Shown: positions 32,817 through 43,033 of the stretch, one piece after another
Numbering within the stretch: position 1 is the first letter of the stretch
How the letters are laid out: every line of letters begins with the position of its first letter
DNA from: Tumebacillus amylolyticus
GTDB lineage: Bacteria > Bacillota > Bacilli > Tumebacillales > Tumebacillaceae
Reading direction: 5' to 3'
Length of the DNA stretch: 64,000 bases
Assembly: GCF_016722965.1 (NCBI RefSeq)
Contig: NZ_JAEQNB010000004.1
Coordinates: 248,001-312,000 of the forward strand
Program-made: the position numbers and the translations under genes
Notes under the pieces: generated by a model
What the model saw: the letters and a program-made list of their open reading frames with translations, nothing else
What the model was told of the DNA's origin: nothing
Databases searched by the model: none

Positions 32817-34460
32817 ATGTACATGCAGAAAAAGGTTGTAATTTTAGGCGGCGGGGTCGCCGGGATGACGGCGGCTCACGAGCTGATGGAGCGCGGGTTC
32901 CAAGTCGTGGTATACGAGTACAAGAACATCGCGGGCGGCAAAGCGCGTTCCATTCCGAAAAAAGGGACAGGCACGGAGCACCGCCCCGATCTGCCGGGGG
33001 AGCACGGGTTTCGTTTCTTCCCGGGCTTCTATCGACATGTGCCGGACACGATGAAACGCATCCCGTTTGGGCAGAACGCCAAGGGTGTATTTGACAACCT
33101 CGTTTTCGCAACCCGCACTGCCACGCTCAGGGACCACCTCCCGATGGTGGTCTCGCTCGACAACTTCCCGCGCAATCTCACCGACATGAAAGTGATGCTG
33201 CGCTCGCTGTTCGACAACAACATGGGATTGACGCTGTCCGATATCGACAACCTCGTACACAAAACATGGCAGATGCTCACCTCCTGCGACGAACGCAAAA
33301 CGGACGAGTACGAAAAAATCCCCTGGTGGGAATTTGTCAACGCCAACCAACAGTCGGAAGCGTTCCAACACTTCATGACGGCGGCGACCCGTGTCCTCGT
33401 CGCGGCGAAGTCTCGTGAAGCCAGCGCCAAGACGATCGGCAATGTGTTCTCGCAACTCTGCGTCGATCTCATGACGCCGGGCGTCGGCGACGACCGTCTG
33501 TTGAACGGGCCGACCAATGACGTTTGGATCGACCCGTGGCTTCGCTACTTGCGCGAAGGCGGCGTGGAGTACAACATGAACGCCGAAGTCAAAGAGATTC
33601 ACTGCGAGAACGGCGAGATCACCGGTGCGACCATCTCCATGAACGGTGCGGAGTTCGTCGCGCGCGGCGATTACTTCATCTCCGCCATGCCGGTCGAGAT
33701 CATCGCGCAGAAACTGACCGACGAGATGCTGCTTGCCGATCCGACTCTGTACTACATCAAGCAACTCGCCTCTTCCGTCGCTTGGATGAACGGCATCCAA
33801 TATTTCCTGACCGAAGACATCCCCGTCGTACACGGCCATCTGCTGTTCATGGATGCTCCGTGGGCGCTGACGGCCGTCTCGCAGGCGCAGTTCTGGCCGG
33901 ACTTCCCGATGAGCCAATTCGGAGACGGCAACGTCAAGGGCATTCTCTCCGTGGACGTGTCCGATTGGGATACTCCGGGCGTGCTCTATGGAAAAACGGC
34001 GATGGAATGCACCGCCGAAGAGATCAAGAACGAGGTCTGGGCGCAGATGAAGACTTCGATGAACCAAAACGGCGACTGGTTGCGCGACGAGATGATCTAC
34101 GACTGGTTCCTCGACCCGGACATCCAGTTTGAGAACCCGTCGGGGCAAGTCGAGACCAACCTCGAACCGCTCTTGGTCAACAAAGCGGGCACATGGGCGC
34201 TGCGTCCGGATTCCTACACGCAGATTCCAAACTTCTTCCTCGCGTCCGACTTCGTGCGCACGAACACCGACCTCGCGACGATGGAAGGCGCAAACGAAGC
34301 GGCGCGCCGCGCGGTGAATTCGATTCTGAACCGTTCGGGGTCGGATGCCTTGCCGTGTGAAATCTTCGACTTGTACGAACCGGAACTGTTTGCGATCTTC
34401 CGTCATCATGACCGCAACCGCTTCAACGAAGGGCTGCCGTGGGACGGGAAGTTTTTCTAA
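32817..34460 (+). CDS. FAD-dependent oxidoreductase, desaturase/HpnE-like
   Basis: The 547-residue protein has an N-terminal dinucleotide-binding motif (VVILGGGVAGMTAAHELMER) and the FAD-contacting YEYKNIAGGKARS. GEHGFRFFPGFYRHVPDTM resembles hydroxysqualene dehydroxylases and phytoene desaturases; the C-terminal FAD contact is FLASDFVRTNTDLATMEGAN. Such enzymes act on isoprenoid chains, but a biosynthetic cluster is missing, so the substrate is unknown. ATG 32817 is preceded by AGGGGAAAGGG. It heads a five-gene run, with 36 bases to the giant kinase gene. Confidence 0.8.
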   Translation: MYMQKKVVILGGGVAGMTAAHELMERGFQVVVYEYKNIAGGKARSIPKKGTGTEHRPDLPGEHGFRFFPGFYRHVPDTMKRIPFGQNAKGVFDNLVFATRTATLRDHLPMVVSLDNFPRNLTDMKVMLRSLFDNNMGLTLSDIDNLVHKTWQMLTSCDERKTDEYEKIPWWEFVNANQQSEAFQHFMTAATRVLVAAKSREASAKTIGNVFSQLCVDLMTPGVGDDRLLNGPTNDVWIDPWLRYLREGGVEYNMNAEVKEIHCENGEITGATISMNGAEFVARGDYFISAMPVEIIAQKLTDEMLLADPTLYYIKQLASSVAWMNGIQYFLTEDIPVVHGHLLFMDAPWALTAVSQAQFWPDFPMSQFGDGNVKGILSVDVSDWDTPGVLYGKTAMECTAEEIKNEVWAQMKTSMNQNGDWLRDEMIYDWFLDPDIQFENPSGQVETNLEPLLVNKAGTWALRPDSYTQIPNFFLASDFVRTNTDLATMEGANEAARRAVNSILNRSGSDALPCEIFDLYEPELFAIFRHHDRNRFNEGLPWDGKFF

Positions 34461-34496
34461 GGGAGGTCGGCTCCTAGACAGCGAGGTGAGGCATCT

Positions 34497-37400
34497 TTGT
34501 TTTCGATAGGCAATTATGAAGTGTTAGAACAACTGTCGGAGGGGTTGCACACGGTGGTCTACCGGGCGTTGCACACCCCGACGCAGAAGCGCGTCATCCT
34601 CAAGGCGTTGAAGGCAGAATACCCTCCGAAGGACGAAATCGTCCGACTCAAGCGGGAGTATGACATCGCCCGCGAGATCGAGAGCGTGGGGATCGTCCGC
34701 CCGATCGGTCTGGAACCGTATCGCAACGGGTACGCTCTCGTGCTCGAAGACGTGGGCGGCGATTCGTTGCAGCAGCATCTCGCGTACCAGCGCTTCGACC
34801 ACGCGACTTTTTTGCAGGTGGGAATTCGGGTCACCGAAGCGCTCGGACGACTGCATCAACATCGGATCATCCACAAAGACCTCAAACCTCACAACGTGAT
34901 CGCCAACTTGAACACAGGAATCGTGCAGATCACCGACTTTGGGATTGCGTCCCGACTGTCCACGGAGCGCCAAGAGTTGATCAACCCCGATCAACTGGAA
35001 GGCACGCTTTTGTATATGTCTCCGGAGCAGACGGGTCGCATGAATCGGATGATCGACTACCGCACGGACATCTATTCGTTGGGCGTCACGTTCTACGAAT
35101 TGCTGACGGGGCGATTGCCGTTTAGCGCCACCGATCCGTTGGAGATCGTTCATTGTCACATCGCCAAGACGGCGACACCTCCGCATGCGGTGGACCCTTC
35201 GGTTCCGAAAGCTCTGTCCGACATCGTGATGCGTTGTCTGGCCAAGAACGCCGAAGACCGCTACCAAAGTGCCTACGGGCTCAAGCGCGATTTCGAAGAG
35301 TGTTTGCGGCAATGTGTGGAGACGGGCGTCATCGAGGAGTTTCCCATCGGACTGCGGGACAAATCGGAGATCTTTCAGATTCCGGAGAAGCTCTACGGAC
35401 GGGGAGATGCGTTGCAATCGCTCTCGACGGTGTTCAACCGTGTCACCCAAGGCACGCGAGAACTGCTGCTCGTCACAGGGCCGTCGGGGATCGGCAAGTC
35501 GTTTTTTGTCCATGAAATTCATCGGCAGGTGGCGCGGGAGAAGGGCTTTTTCCTGACGGGCAAGTTTGACCAGTTCAAGCGGCACATCCCGTACCATGCC
35601 TTGATTCAAGCCCTCCGCCAACTGATTCACCAACTGCTGACGGAGAGCGAAGGAAGCGTGCGCCAGTGGCGGGACTTCATCTTGGCGGCGCTTGGGTCGA
35701 ACGGGTCGGTCATGGTCGAGGTCATCCCCGAGTTGGAGTTGATCATCGGCAAACAACCGCCCGCGCCGCTTTTGCCTCCGACGGAGACGCAGAACCGTTT
35801 CCAGTACACGATGCAGCAGTTTATCAAGGTGTTTACAGGACGAGAGCACCCCTTGGTGCTTTTTCTGGACGATTTGCAGTGGGCGGATTCGGCGACGCTT
35901 GCGTTGTTTGAACTGTTCTTGGAAGACCCGGGCACGTCGCATCTGCTGTTGATCGGGGCGTACCGCGACAACGAAGTAATGGCTGCTGACCGGCTGATGG
36001 TCATGGTCGATGAATTGCGCCGCCACCAGCGCCATACCGTGTCGATGGTTCGACTCTCCCAACTCGATGAGGAAAACGTTCAACATCTGGTTGCCGACAC
36101 GTTCCAATGTGCGGTCGAGGAGGGAGCAGCGCTTGCGGAACTCGTGTACCGGAAGACGAACGGGAATCCGTTTTTTGTCAAGCAGTTTTTGCAAAGCCTC
36201 TATGCACAAAAAAAAGTGCAGTTCGATCCCGAGGCGGGTGCCTGGACGTGGAACCTCGACGACATCCGCGAGATGGACATCACAGACAACGTGGTCGAGT
36301 TCATGGGGGCGAAGATTCGCCAACTGCCGGAGCCGACACAGAACTTGCTGAGCGTAGCGGCCTGCATCGGCAGTACATTCGACTTGCACACGCTGCTTGA
36401 AGTGGTGGGCTGGCAGACGAAGGAAACGGCGCACCGTCTCTGGGACGCTCTGCAAGAAGGGTTCGTGGTGCCCGTTGGGACGGCGTATAAACTGCTGTTC
36501 AGCATGTGGCAGGACGATGCGTTTGAAGCGTTGACGGGCGAGACTCGCGTTTCGTTTAAGTTCTTGCACGACCGCGTTCAGCAAGTTGCGTATTCGCTGA
36601 TCTCGGAGGCCGCGTTGCCGGAAGTGCATCTGCGCATCGGGCAGATTCTGCTCCGCCAACATCATGCGGAGGAGTGGGAAGAGAGCCTGTTCGAGATGGT
36701 CAACCACCTCAATGTCGGCTCTGCGCTGATTCAAACGCAAGAGGAGCTCGTGATGCTGATGCGTCTGAACCTGCTGGCAGGACGCCGCGCCAAAGCTTCG
36801 ACTGCGTATGAACCCGCTTTGAAATATCTCCGAAACGGTGTCGGCTTGCTTCCAACCGAACCGTGGAAGACCTCCTATGAACTGTCGGGGGAGCTCCACG
36901 TCGAGCTCTCCGAAGTGGAATACCTCTGCGGAAACTTCGAAACGGCGGAGAGCTTGTTCGACTACATCCTCGCCAACGTGCGGACGAAGTTGGAGAAAGC
37001 CAACGTCTACAACATCAAAGCCATGCTCTACATCAACCAAGAGAAGTACGAAGACGTCACCCGACTCTGCTCCGACGGCTTGCAATTGCTCGGCATGAAA
37101 TTGCCGCAACGGGCGAGCCGCCTGCGCATCTTGCGAGGGCTGTTGAAGTCGAAGTGGCTCTTGCGCGGACGAACGACGGAAGACCTGATGAACATGCCTG
37201 TCGCGAGCAACCCGTTCCAAAACCAGATCATGCGCTTGCTGATCAACTACATCAACGCGGCGTACTTCGTCGACCAAGAGTACTTCGCGTTCCTGAACGT
37301 GACCAACTTGGCGTTCACGCTCCGGCACGGCAACTCCATCGGCTCCGGCCTCTCCTATGGAGGCTACGGGATGATGATCGGTTCGCTGTTCGGAGATTAT

Positions 37401-39833
37401 GAAAAAGGCTACGAGTTCGGTCGCTTGGCGGTCCAAATTCACGAACGGATCGAGTACGACCTGTTAAAAGGGCAGGCGTACTTCGGGTTTGCCACGTTCA
37501 TCTCGCACTGGACACGACCACTGCGCGAAGGAGTCGATTCTCTGCGCGACGGCTATCAATGCTCCATCGAGTCAGGCGACCGTGTCTATGCCGTCTACAA
37601 CTGCACGAGCTTGATCCACTTCCTCATGATCATGGGCACCCCGTTTGACGAGATGACGCAGGAGATCAACAAGTACTCCGACACGATCTTGCGCACCAAA
37701 GTCGAGATGACCGCCAACAACTTCCGTGTCATCCGCGCGTTTCTCGCCCGTATGAAGGGGGAGGAGGGCGTTGCGTTCGACTACCACGACCATGTTCGGT
37801 ACTGCCGGGACAAAGGCGACCTGTTCCAAATGGGTTTCACGACGCACTACCAGTTGCGCGCTTCCTACTTGCTCGGTGAATACCAAGACGCCGTCGACGC
37901 GGCCAAAGCGTTCGAGAGCGTTATCAGCGGCTCGCTTGGACAAGTTCAACTGCCGGATCATTCGCTGTTCTACTCGCTGACGCTGACGGAACTTTTTTCA
38001 AAAGCGACGCCCTCCAAGCGCAGTCACTACCGACATCTGTTGACCCGTCATCTGAAAAAGCTTCGCAAGTGGGCGAAGTTCGCACCGGACAACAACCATT
38101 GCAAAGCCAAGCTCGTAGAAGCGGAAATCGCCCGCCTGGAAGGCAACTTGCCTCACGCGATGGACGCCTACGAAGAAGCGATTCGTCACGCCGGCAAGCA
38201 AGGCTTTCTGCCGATTGCCGCCCTCGCCAACGAACTGGCGGCGAAGTTCTACTTGGGTCTGGGCAAGGAACGGATCGCCAAAACCTACCTGCTCGAAGCC
38301 CGCTACACCTACCAAAAGTGGGGAGCCCTCGAAAAAGTACGACTCCTCGACCGCACCTACCCCGAGTGGCTGACGATCTCCAAGCACGAGACGGAGAGCC
38401 GCTTGGAAATCGCGTCCGCCGCGGGCTCCGCTTCCACCACAGGCGAGCACAGCACCCACCAAATCGACCTCCAAACGGTGTTAAAAGCGTCTCGCGCCAT
38501 CTCGGGCGAGATCGTCCTGAGCAACCTCTTGGAGAACATGATGCAGATTCTCGCCGAAAACGCCGGAGCCCAAAAAGCCTGCCTGTTGATCGAGCGCGAC
38601 GGGGAGCTGTTGTTGGAAGCGATGAAGGAGCCGGGCCGCGAGGACGTCACCGTCTTGCAGGCGCGTCCCTTCCATGAATGTCCGGACCTCGCAGCCACGG
38701 TCATTCAATACGTGCGCCGGATGCAAGAACCTGTCGTCCTGCACGACGCCACTCGAGAAGAGATGTTCGCCAAGGACCCTTACATCGAGCAACACCGTCC
38801 CGCGTCGATTTTCTGCATGCCAATCCTCAACCAAGGCAAGCGGGTCGGCCTGCTCTACTTGGAGAACAACTTGACGACGCATGCCTTCACCGAAGGCCGT
38901 CTCGCGCTGATGGAACTGCTCTCCTCGCAGATTGCCGTCTCTCTGCAAAACGCCGAGCTCTACCACCACCAAGTGCAACTCAACCTCGCATACGGCAAAT
39001 TCGTACCGCACCAGTTCTTGCGCTTCTTGGAGAAGACCTCGATCCTCGACGTGCAACTGGGCGACCACGTTCAGACCAACATGTCGATCATGTTTGCCGA
39101 CATCCGCTCCTTCACGACGATGTCGGAGAAGATGACGCCGGAGGAGAACTTCGAATTTCTCAACGAATACCTGCGCCACATGGAAGCGCCGATCATCGAG
39201 AACCGCGGTTTCATCGACAAGTTCATCGGCGACTCGATCATGGCGCTGTTCGACAAGGGCGCCGACGACGCCGTCCGAGCGGGCGTCGAGATGCTGCATC
39301 AACTGCAAGCCTACAACCTTGATCGCGGCAAAAAAGGCCTTGCCCCGATCGAGATCGGGATCGGCCTCAATTCGGGTCGGATGATGCTCGGGACGCTCGG
39401 CGGAAACCATCGCATGGACTCCACCGTCATCTCCGACGCCGTCAACCTCGCGTCGCGGATGGAGGACTTGACCAAAGTCTACGGCGTGCCGCTGTTGATC
39501 AGCGAGCATACCTATGTGCGATTGGTCGATCCGAACCGCTATTGCATCCGCATCCTCGACCGCGTGAAAGTCAAAGGCAAGACAGAGCCGGTCTCCGTGT
39601 ACGAGGTTTTTGACGCCGATCCGCCGGAGATTCGGGCGGGCAAAGTGGCGACCAAGGTCCTTTTTGACAACGCTTATGAAAAGTTTCAGCGCGAAGAGTA
39701 CGAAGCGGCCCAGACGTTGTTTGCGAAGTGCCTGAGCCAAAATCTCTACGACAAAACGGCCGCCGCCTATATCCAACGCTGCGAGCGGCTGAAAAACCAG
39801 ACAGATATCGAAATGGAAACAACTCAGGGGTGA
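34497..39833 (+). CDS. Giant Ser/Thr kinase - AAA ATPase - TPR - GAF - class III cyclase
   Basis: This 1778-residue signalling protein has five parts. A protein kinase (residues 5-270) keeps RVILKALK (ATP Lys), HKDLKPHNV and DFG. An AAA/NACHT-like ATPase (about 290-640) has GPSGIGKSF (Walker A) and LVLFLDDLQWAD (Walker B). Helical TPR-like repeats follow (700-1280). A GAF domain lies at about 1335-1480. A class III nucleotidyl cyclase (about 1520-1700) keeps both metal Asp motifs (FADIRSFTTMSE, FIGDS) and DAVNLASRME. A short helical tail ends it. The start is TTG 34497. It could link a ligand signal to phosphorylation and cAMP or cGMP production. Confidence 0.88.
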   Translation: MFSIGNYEVLEQLSEGLHTVVYRALHTPTQKRVILKALKAEYPPKDEIVRLKREYDIAREIESVGIVRPIGLEPYRNGYALVLEDVGGDSLQQHLAYQRFDHATFLQVGIRVTEALGRLHQHRIIHKDLKPHNVIANLNTGIVQITDFGIASRLSTERQELINPDQLEGTLLYMSPEQTGRMNRMIDYRTDIYSLGVTFYELLTGRLPFSATDPLEIVHCHIAKTATPPHAVDPSVPKALSDIVMRCLAKNAEDRYQSAYGLKRDFEECLRQCVETGVIEEFPIGLRDKSEIFQIPEKLYGRGDALQSLSTVFNRVTQGTRELLLVTGPSGIGKSFFVHEIHRQVAREKGFFLTGKFDQFKRHIPYHALIQALRQLIHQLLTESEGSVRQWRDFILAALGSNGSVMVEVIPELELIIGKQPPAPLLPPTETQNRFQYTMQQFIKVFTGREHPLVLFLDDLQWADSATLALFELFLEDPGTSHLLLIGAYRDNEVMAADRLMVMVDELRRHQRHTVSMVRLSQLDEENVQHLVADTFQCAVEEGAALAELVYRKTNGNPFFVKQFLQSLYAQKKVQFDPEAGAWTWNLDDIREMDITDNVVEFMGAKIRQLPEPTQNLLSVAACIGSTFDLHTLLEVVGWQTKETAHRLWDALQEGFVVPVGTAYKLLFSMWQDDAFEALTGETRVSFKFLHDRVQQVAYSLISEAALPEVHLRIGQILLRQHHAEEWEESLFEMVNHLNVGSALIQTQEELVMLMRLNLLAGRRAKASTAYEPALKYLRNGVGLLPTEPWKTSYELSGELHVELSEVEYLCGNFETAESLFDYILANVRTKLEKANVYNIKAMLYINQEKYEDVTRLCSDGLQLLGMKLPQRASRLRILRGLLKSKWLLRGRTTEDLMNMPVASNPFQNQIMRLLINYINAAYFVDQEYFAFLNVTNLAFTLRHGNSIGSGLSYGGYGMMIGSLFGDYEKGYEFGRLAVQIHERIEYDLLKGQAYFGFATFISHWTRPLREGVDSLRDGYQCSIESGDRVYAVYNCTSLIHFLMIMGTPFDEMTQEINKYSDTILRTKVEMTANNFRVIRAFLARMKGEEGVAFDYHDHVRYCRDKGDLFQMGFTTHYQLRASYLLGEYQDAVDAAKAFESVISGSLGQVQLPDHSLFYSLTLTELFSKATPSKRSHYRHLLTRHLKKLRKWAKFAPDNNHCKAKLVEAEIARLEGNLPHAMDAYEEAIRHAGKQGFLPIAALANELAAKFYLGLGKERIAKTYLLEARYTYQKWGALEKVRLLDRTYPEWLTISKHETESRLEIASAAGSASTTGEHSTHQIDLQTVLKASRAISGEIVLSNLLENMMQILAENAGAQKACLLIERDGELLLEAMKEPGREDVTVLQARPFHECPDLAATVIQYVRRMQEPVVLHDATREEMFAKDPYIEQHRPASIFCMPILNQGKRVGLLYLENNLTTHAFTEGRLALMELLSSQIAVSLQNAELYHHQVQLNLAYGKFVPHQFLRFLEKTSILDVQLGDHVQTNMSIMFADIRSFTTMSEKMTPEENFEFLNEYLRHMEAPIIENRGFIDKFIGDSIMALFDKGADDAVRAGVEMLHQLQAYNLDRGKKGLAPIEIGIGLNSGRMMLGTLGGNHRMDSTVISDAVNLASRMEDLTKVYGVPLLISEHTYVRLVDPNRYCIRILDRVKVKGKTEPVSVYEVFDADPPEIRAGKVATKVLFDNAYEKFQREEYEAAQTLFAKCLSQNLYDKTAAAYIQRCERLKNQTDIEMETTQG

Positions 39834-39840
39834 GTGCAGG

Positions 39841-41517
39841 GTGATCGAGACAAGGGTAAGGGAGCAAGCGATTCACTTGACCAGCGGGACAAAGTTCCGC
39901 GCCGCATTGGCGACAGAGAGCGAATCCTACTGGTACAAATTCTACCTCCGCGCGGGTGAAGCGGTGGAGATTGAACTCAGCGAGATGCCTCGCGGTGTCC
40001 TGTACGATCTGGAAGTGTATGACGGGGACGGGAGCTTGGTCCTCGGATCGGCACCGTTGAACGACAGCGTGCGTTTTGCAAGTTATGAAGGAAGTATCGA
40101 CGCCGACATTTTTATCCGCGTGTATTCCCAGCAGGGGAGCGACCCGAACCACGAGTTTGCGCTCCACGTCGACCGCTACAAGTCGTTGAACGGCATCTTG
40201 ACCGACAACCACACGCTCTACGCCTTCGAAGGTCCGTATCGCATCGGAGGCGGTGACCTCGTTATCGCCCCCGGCGCGGTGCTCGACGTCGAAGCGGGCA
40301 CGATCTTGAACGTTCGAAGCGCCAATGTCATCCGTGTTCACAGCGGCGGCACGCTGAATCTGCTGGGTTCTGCCGAACTGCCCGTCGTGATCCTCGGCGC
40401 AACCGAAGCCGGGCCGGGCGGTCTCTGGAAGGAACTTGAACTCGCGGGAGACGCCGTCGTGAAGCGCCAGTTCGTCACGATCTACTATGACCACCAAGAA
40501 ACGTCAGACGCGCCGCCGCCGGGACAGGTTATCAACATCTTGCCATCCGAACGTCCGGCGTTGATCCGCCAATGGTACCAGTTGGCAAGCCCGTATCTCT
40601 CGTCGATCATCGACGGGGTGGAGAGCACAGGCAAATGGTACGACCCGTGGGCGATCAAGAAACGCGACCTCTACTTCGGGATGGATGTCGAAATGTTTGC
40701 CCAATGGGAGTACGAAAGCGGGCGGTTGTGCGACACGCGGTTCCAACAGGGCGTGACCAACTATTGGGAGTACGTCAACGCAGGGTTCCTCCACGACATC
40801 TTGCTCGCCCGCCAGTGCGTGGACAACGGAGAATCCGCCCCGCATTTCCGAATCCAGCGGTTGATGGACTACTTGTGTCACGGCAAATCGTGGCGGGAGA
40901 AACACGGTGTCTTGAAGTCAACGCACATTTTGCCGAAGCTCGACGATGCGCTGGAGGAAGAGTCCGAACTGCACACGCACGTAAAAGAGATGAGCACGCT
41001 GTTCTGGTGGTCGCACAACACCTCGATCGTCTACTGGGATCAGTTGGCGCGAGAACTTGGCTTGCACAACCAAGAAGAGCATGATGAAAATCTGTTCGTC
41101 AACGGCGTCATCATCCGCCTGCATTTCTCCAGCGACTTGCCGTATCAGTTCCTGAGTTTTGGCAACCAAATGCCTCCGGTGGGCATGATCGGCATCTTCC
41201 TCAACCACGGGCCGTTCAAATATCCGGACGTGTATCCTTGCCCGCCTGCACCTGCGGCCCCCGAAGGGTCGCTGGACTACCATGATGAAACGACGATCGG
41301 GCTGATCAAAACATACTTTGAATTCCTGCTCCAAGACGGCACCAACCCGGTCTTCACGTGGTGGCTGCCGACGCCGGCGGACCGTGAGGCCCGCCGGATT
41401 CTGGAGACGACCGGACTCAGTATGGGAGCTTCAATGCAAGATTGGAAGCGCGAACTCGTCGATCCGGCCATCCAGACCTTGCATGAGATTCAAGTGAAGT
41501 ATCTAAAAAATGAGTAG
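39841..41517 (+). CDS. PPC-like domain protein of unknown function
   Basis: I do not recognise the whole 558-residue protein. Residues about 10-115 look like a bacterial pre-peptidase C-terminal-type beta sandwich (YWYKFYLRAGEAVEIELSEM, YDLEVYDGDGSL). Residues 135-220 contain beta-helix-like turns (GGDLVIAPGAVLDVEAGTIL). The rest is rich in aromatic residues (EYESGRLCDTRF, YWEYVNAGFLHDI). No signal peptide is seen. It begins seven bases after the giant kinase gene at GTG 39841, so it is translated with it and may serve the same pathway. Confidence 0.65.
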   Translation: MIETRVREQAIHLTSGTKFRAALATESESYWYKFYLRAGEAVEIELSEMPRGVLYDLEVYDGDGSLVLGSAPLNDSVRFASYEGSIDADIFIRVYSQQGSDPNHEFALHVDRYKSLNGILTDNHTLYAFEGPYRIGGGDLVIAPGAVLDVEAGTILNVRSANVIRVHSGGTLNLLGSAELPVVILGATEAGPGGLWKELELAGDAVVKRQFVTIYYDHQETSDAPPPGQVINILPSERPALIRQWYQLASPYLSSIIDGVESTGKWYDPWAIKKRDLYFGMDVEMFAQWEYESGRLCDTRFQQGVTNYWEYVNAGFLHDILLARQCVDNGESAPHFRIQRLMDYLCHGKSWREKHGVLKSTHILPKLDDALEEESELHTHVKEMSTLFWWSHNTSIVYWDQLARELGLHNQEEHDENLFVNGVIIRLHFSSDLPYQFLSFGNQMPPVGMIGIFLNHGPFKYPDVYPCPPAPAAPEGSLDYHDETTIGLIKTYFEFLLQDGTNPVFTWWLPTPADREARRILETTGLSMGASMQDWKRELVDPAIQTLHEIQVKYLKNE

Positions 41518-41525
41518 GTGATTTC

Positions 41526-41867
41526 ATGGATTGGCTGATCGGCCATCTCGTGGGTGACTACCTCCTGCAGAACGATTGGATGGCGCTGAACAAAAAGAAG
41601 AAGAACTGGCGGGGCGAGTTGGCCTGTAACGTTCACTGTCTGTTGTGGACAGGGAGTGTGCTTCTGTTCACCGGCTGGTGGGATTTGTGGCATTTCGTGC
41701 TGGTCTACCTGTCGCATTATCTCTTGGACCGCACGCCGATCGTCATGCGCATCGTCAATTTCATCAACATTTGGAAACCTCAGTCGTGGGTCTACATCAT
41801 CTACGACAACGTCCTGCACTTGCTGTTCCTGTACCTGATTGCCAAATACGTACCGTTCACGGGGTGA
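41526..41867 (+). CDS. DUF3307-like small membrane protein
   Basis: The 113-residue protein starts with WLIGHLVGDYLLQNDWMALN and has three or four hydrophobic segments with the conserved HYLLDRTP motif; this is the pattern of DUF3307 membrane proteins. It lies eight bases after the preceding gene and four before the HD-GYP gene. Its role is unknown; in other genomes the family occurs beside regulators. Confidence 0.7.
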   Translation: MDWLIGHLVGDYLLQNDWMALNKKKKNWRGELACNVHCLLWTGSVLLFTGWWDLWHFVLVYLSHYLLDRTPIVMRIVNFINIWKPQSWVYIIYDNVLHLLFLYLIAKYVPFTG

Positions 41868-41871
41868 GAGA

Positions 41872-42990
41872 ATGTTACGCCCAGAAGACATGCTGAAGCT
41901 CATCTTCGGCTACACTGCACGAATTGCGAATGAGCGCAAACTTGACAACATCCTCCTTCTTATGGCGGACATGGGCCGAGAGATGATCCAAGCGGACCGC
42001 TGCACGCTCTGGCTCTACGACCGAGAGTCGAACGAACTGCGCACCAAAGTCGCGCACGAAGTCGGGGAGATGCGCATCCCGGCCACGTCCGGTCTCGTCG
42101 GGCACACGATCTTGACCGGACAATCGATCATCATCGAGGACGCTTACCGCGACACCCGCTTCAACCAAGAAGTGGACAAATCCACGGGGTATCGCACCAA
42201 GTCGATCCTCGTCATCCCGATCCGCGACAGTGAAGGCGAGATCATGGGCGCTTTCCAAGCGATCAACAAAACCACGCCCGAGGGCGTGTTTGAACCGAGC
42301 GACATCGAATTTCTGACCCTCGCCGCGTACTACTCCGGCAAATCGCTGGAAGCGGCGATGCTCGCCAACGAGATCGAAGAGACGCAACGCGAGATCATTT
42401 TCGTGATGGGGGAAGTCGGGGAGACGCGTTCCAAGGAAACGGGCTACCACGTCAAGCGCGTCGCCGAGTATTCGAAGATTCTCGCACTCGGGTACGGCAT
42501 GAGCGAAGAAGAGGCCGAGTTGATCAAGACCGCCTCTCCCATGCACGACATCGGCAAAGTGGCGATCCCGGACTCGATCTTGAAAAAACCGGGCAAGCTG
42601 ACTGACGAAGAGTTTGACTACATGAAGCAACACACCATCATCGGCCACAACCTCCTGCGCAACTCCAAGCGCCGCATCTTGAAAGCGGCGGCGACGATTG
42701 CGCTGCAACACCATGAGAAGTGGAACGGCACCGGCTATCCGAACGGCTTACGAGGCGAGGAGATTCACCTCTACGGACGCATCACCGCCATCGCCGACGT
42801 GTTCGACGCTCTCGGCAGCGAACGCGTGTACAAAAAAGCCTGGGAGATCGACCGCATCCTCGACCTGTTCCGCGAAGAGCGCGGGGAGCACTTCGACCCG
42901 CACTTGGTGGATATCTTCTTCGAGAACCTCGACACCTTCCTCGAAATCAAACAGAAGTACCAAGACACCGGCGAGTGCGTCGAGTTATAA
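41872..42990 (+). CDS. GAF-HD-GYP c-di-GMP phosphodiesterase
   Basis: The 372-residue protein has a GAF domain (residues about 18-165: MIQADRCTLWLYDRESNELR, TSGLVGHTILTGQSIIIEDA) and an HD-GYP domain (about 185-365: HDIGKVAIPDSILKKPGKLT, HHEKWNGTGYPNGLRGEEI). All HD-GYP metal and GYP residues are present, so it should hydrolyse c-di-GMP, controlled by the GAF ligand. ATG 41872 is preceded by GGGGTGAG. It ends the five-gene run and would oppose c-di-GMP effects such as those of the PilZ protein at 26786. Confidence 0.92.
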   Translation: MLRPEDMLKLIFGYTARIANERKLDNILLLMADMGREMIQADRCTLWLYDRESNELRTKVAHEVGEMRIPATSGLVGHTILTGQSIIIEDAYRDTRFNQEVDKSTGYRTKSILVIPIRDSEGEIMGAFQAINKTTPEGVFEPSDIEFLTLAAYYSGKSLEAAMLANEIEETQREIIFVMGEVGETRSKETGYHVKRVAEYSKILALGYGMSEEEAELIKTASPMHDIGKVAIPDSILKKPGKLTDEEFDYMKQHTIIGHNLLRNSKRRILKAAATIALQHHEKWNGTGYPNGLRGEEIHLYGRITAIADVFDALGSERVYKKAWEIDRILDLFREERGEHFDPHLVDIFFENLDTFLEIKQKYQDTGECVEL

Positions 42991-42995
42991 AAAAA

Positions 42996-43033
42996 GAGCC
43001 AGCCCCACGCATGCGTGTGGACTGGCTTTTTTT
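42996..43033. terminator. Terminator between HD-GYP gene and convergent HAD gene
   Basis: AGCCAG pairs with CTGGCT, with a GC-rich inner stem (CCCACGC with GCGTGTGG), flanked by A7 and T7 for both strands. Confidence 0.85.

Noticed and set aside
34524-37442. 972-codon open frame on the minus strand
   Set aside because: Antisense shadow of the giant kinase gene; no family motif and no ribosome site.
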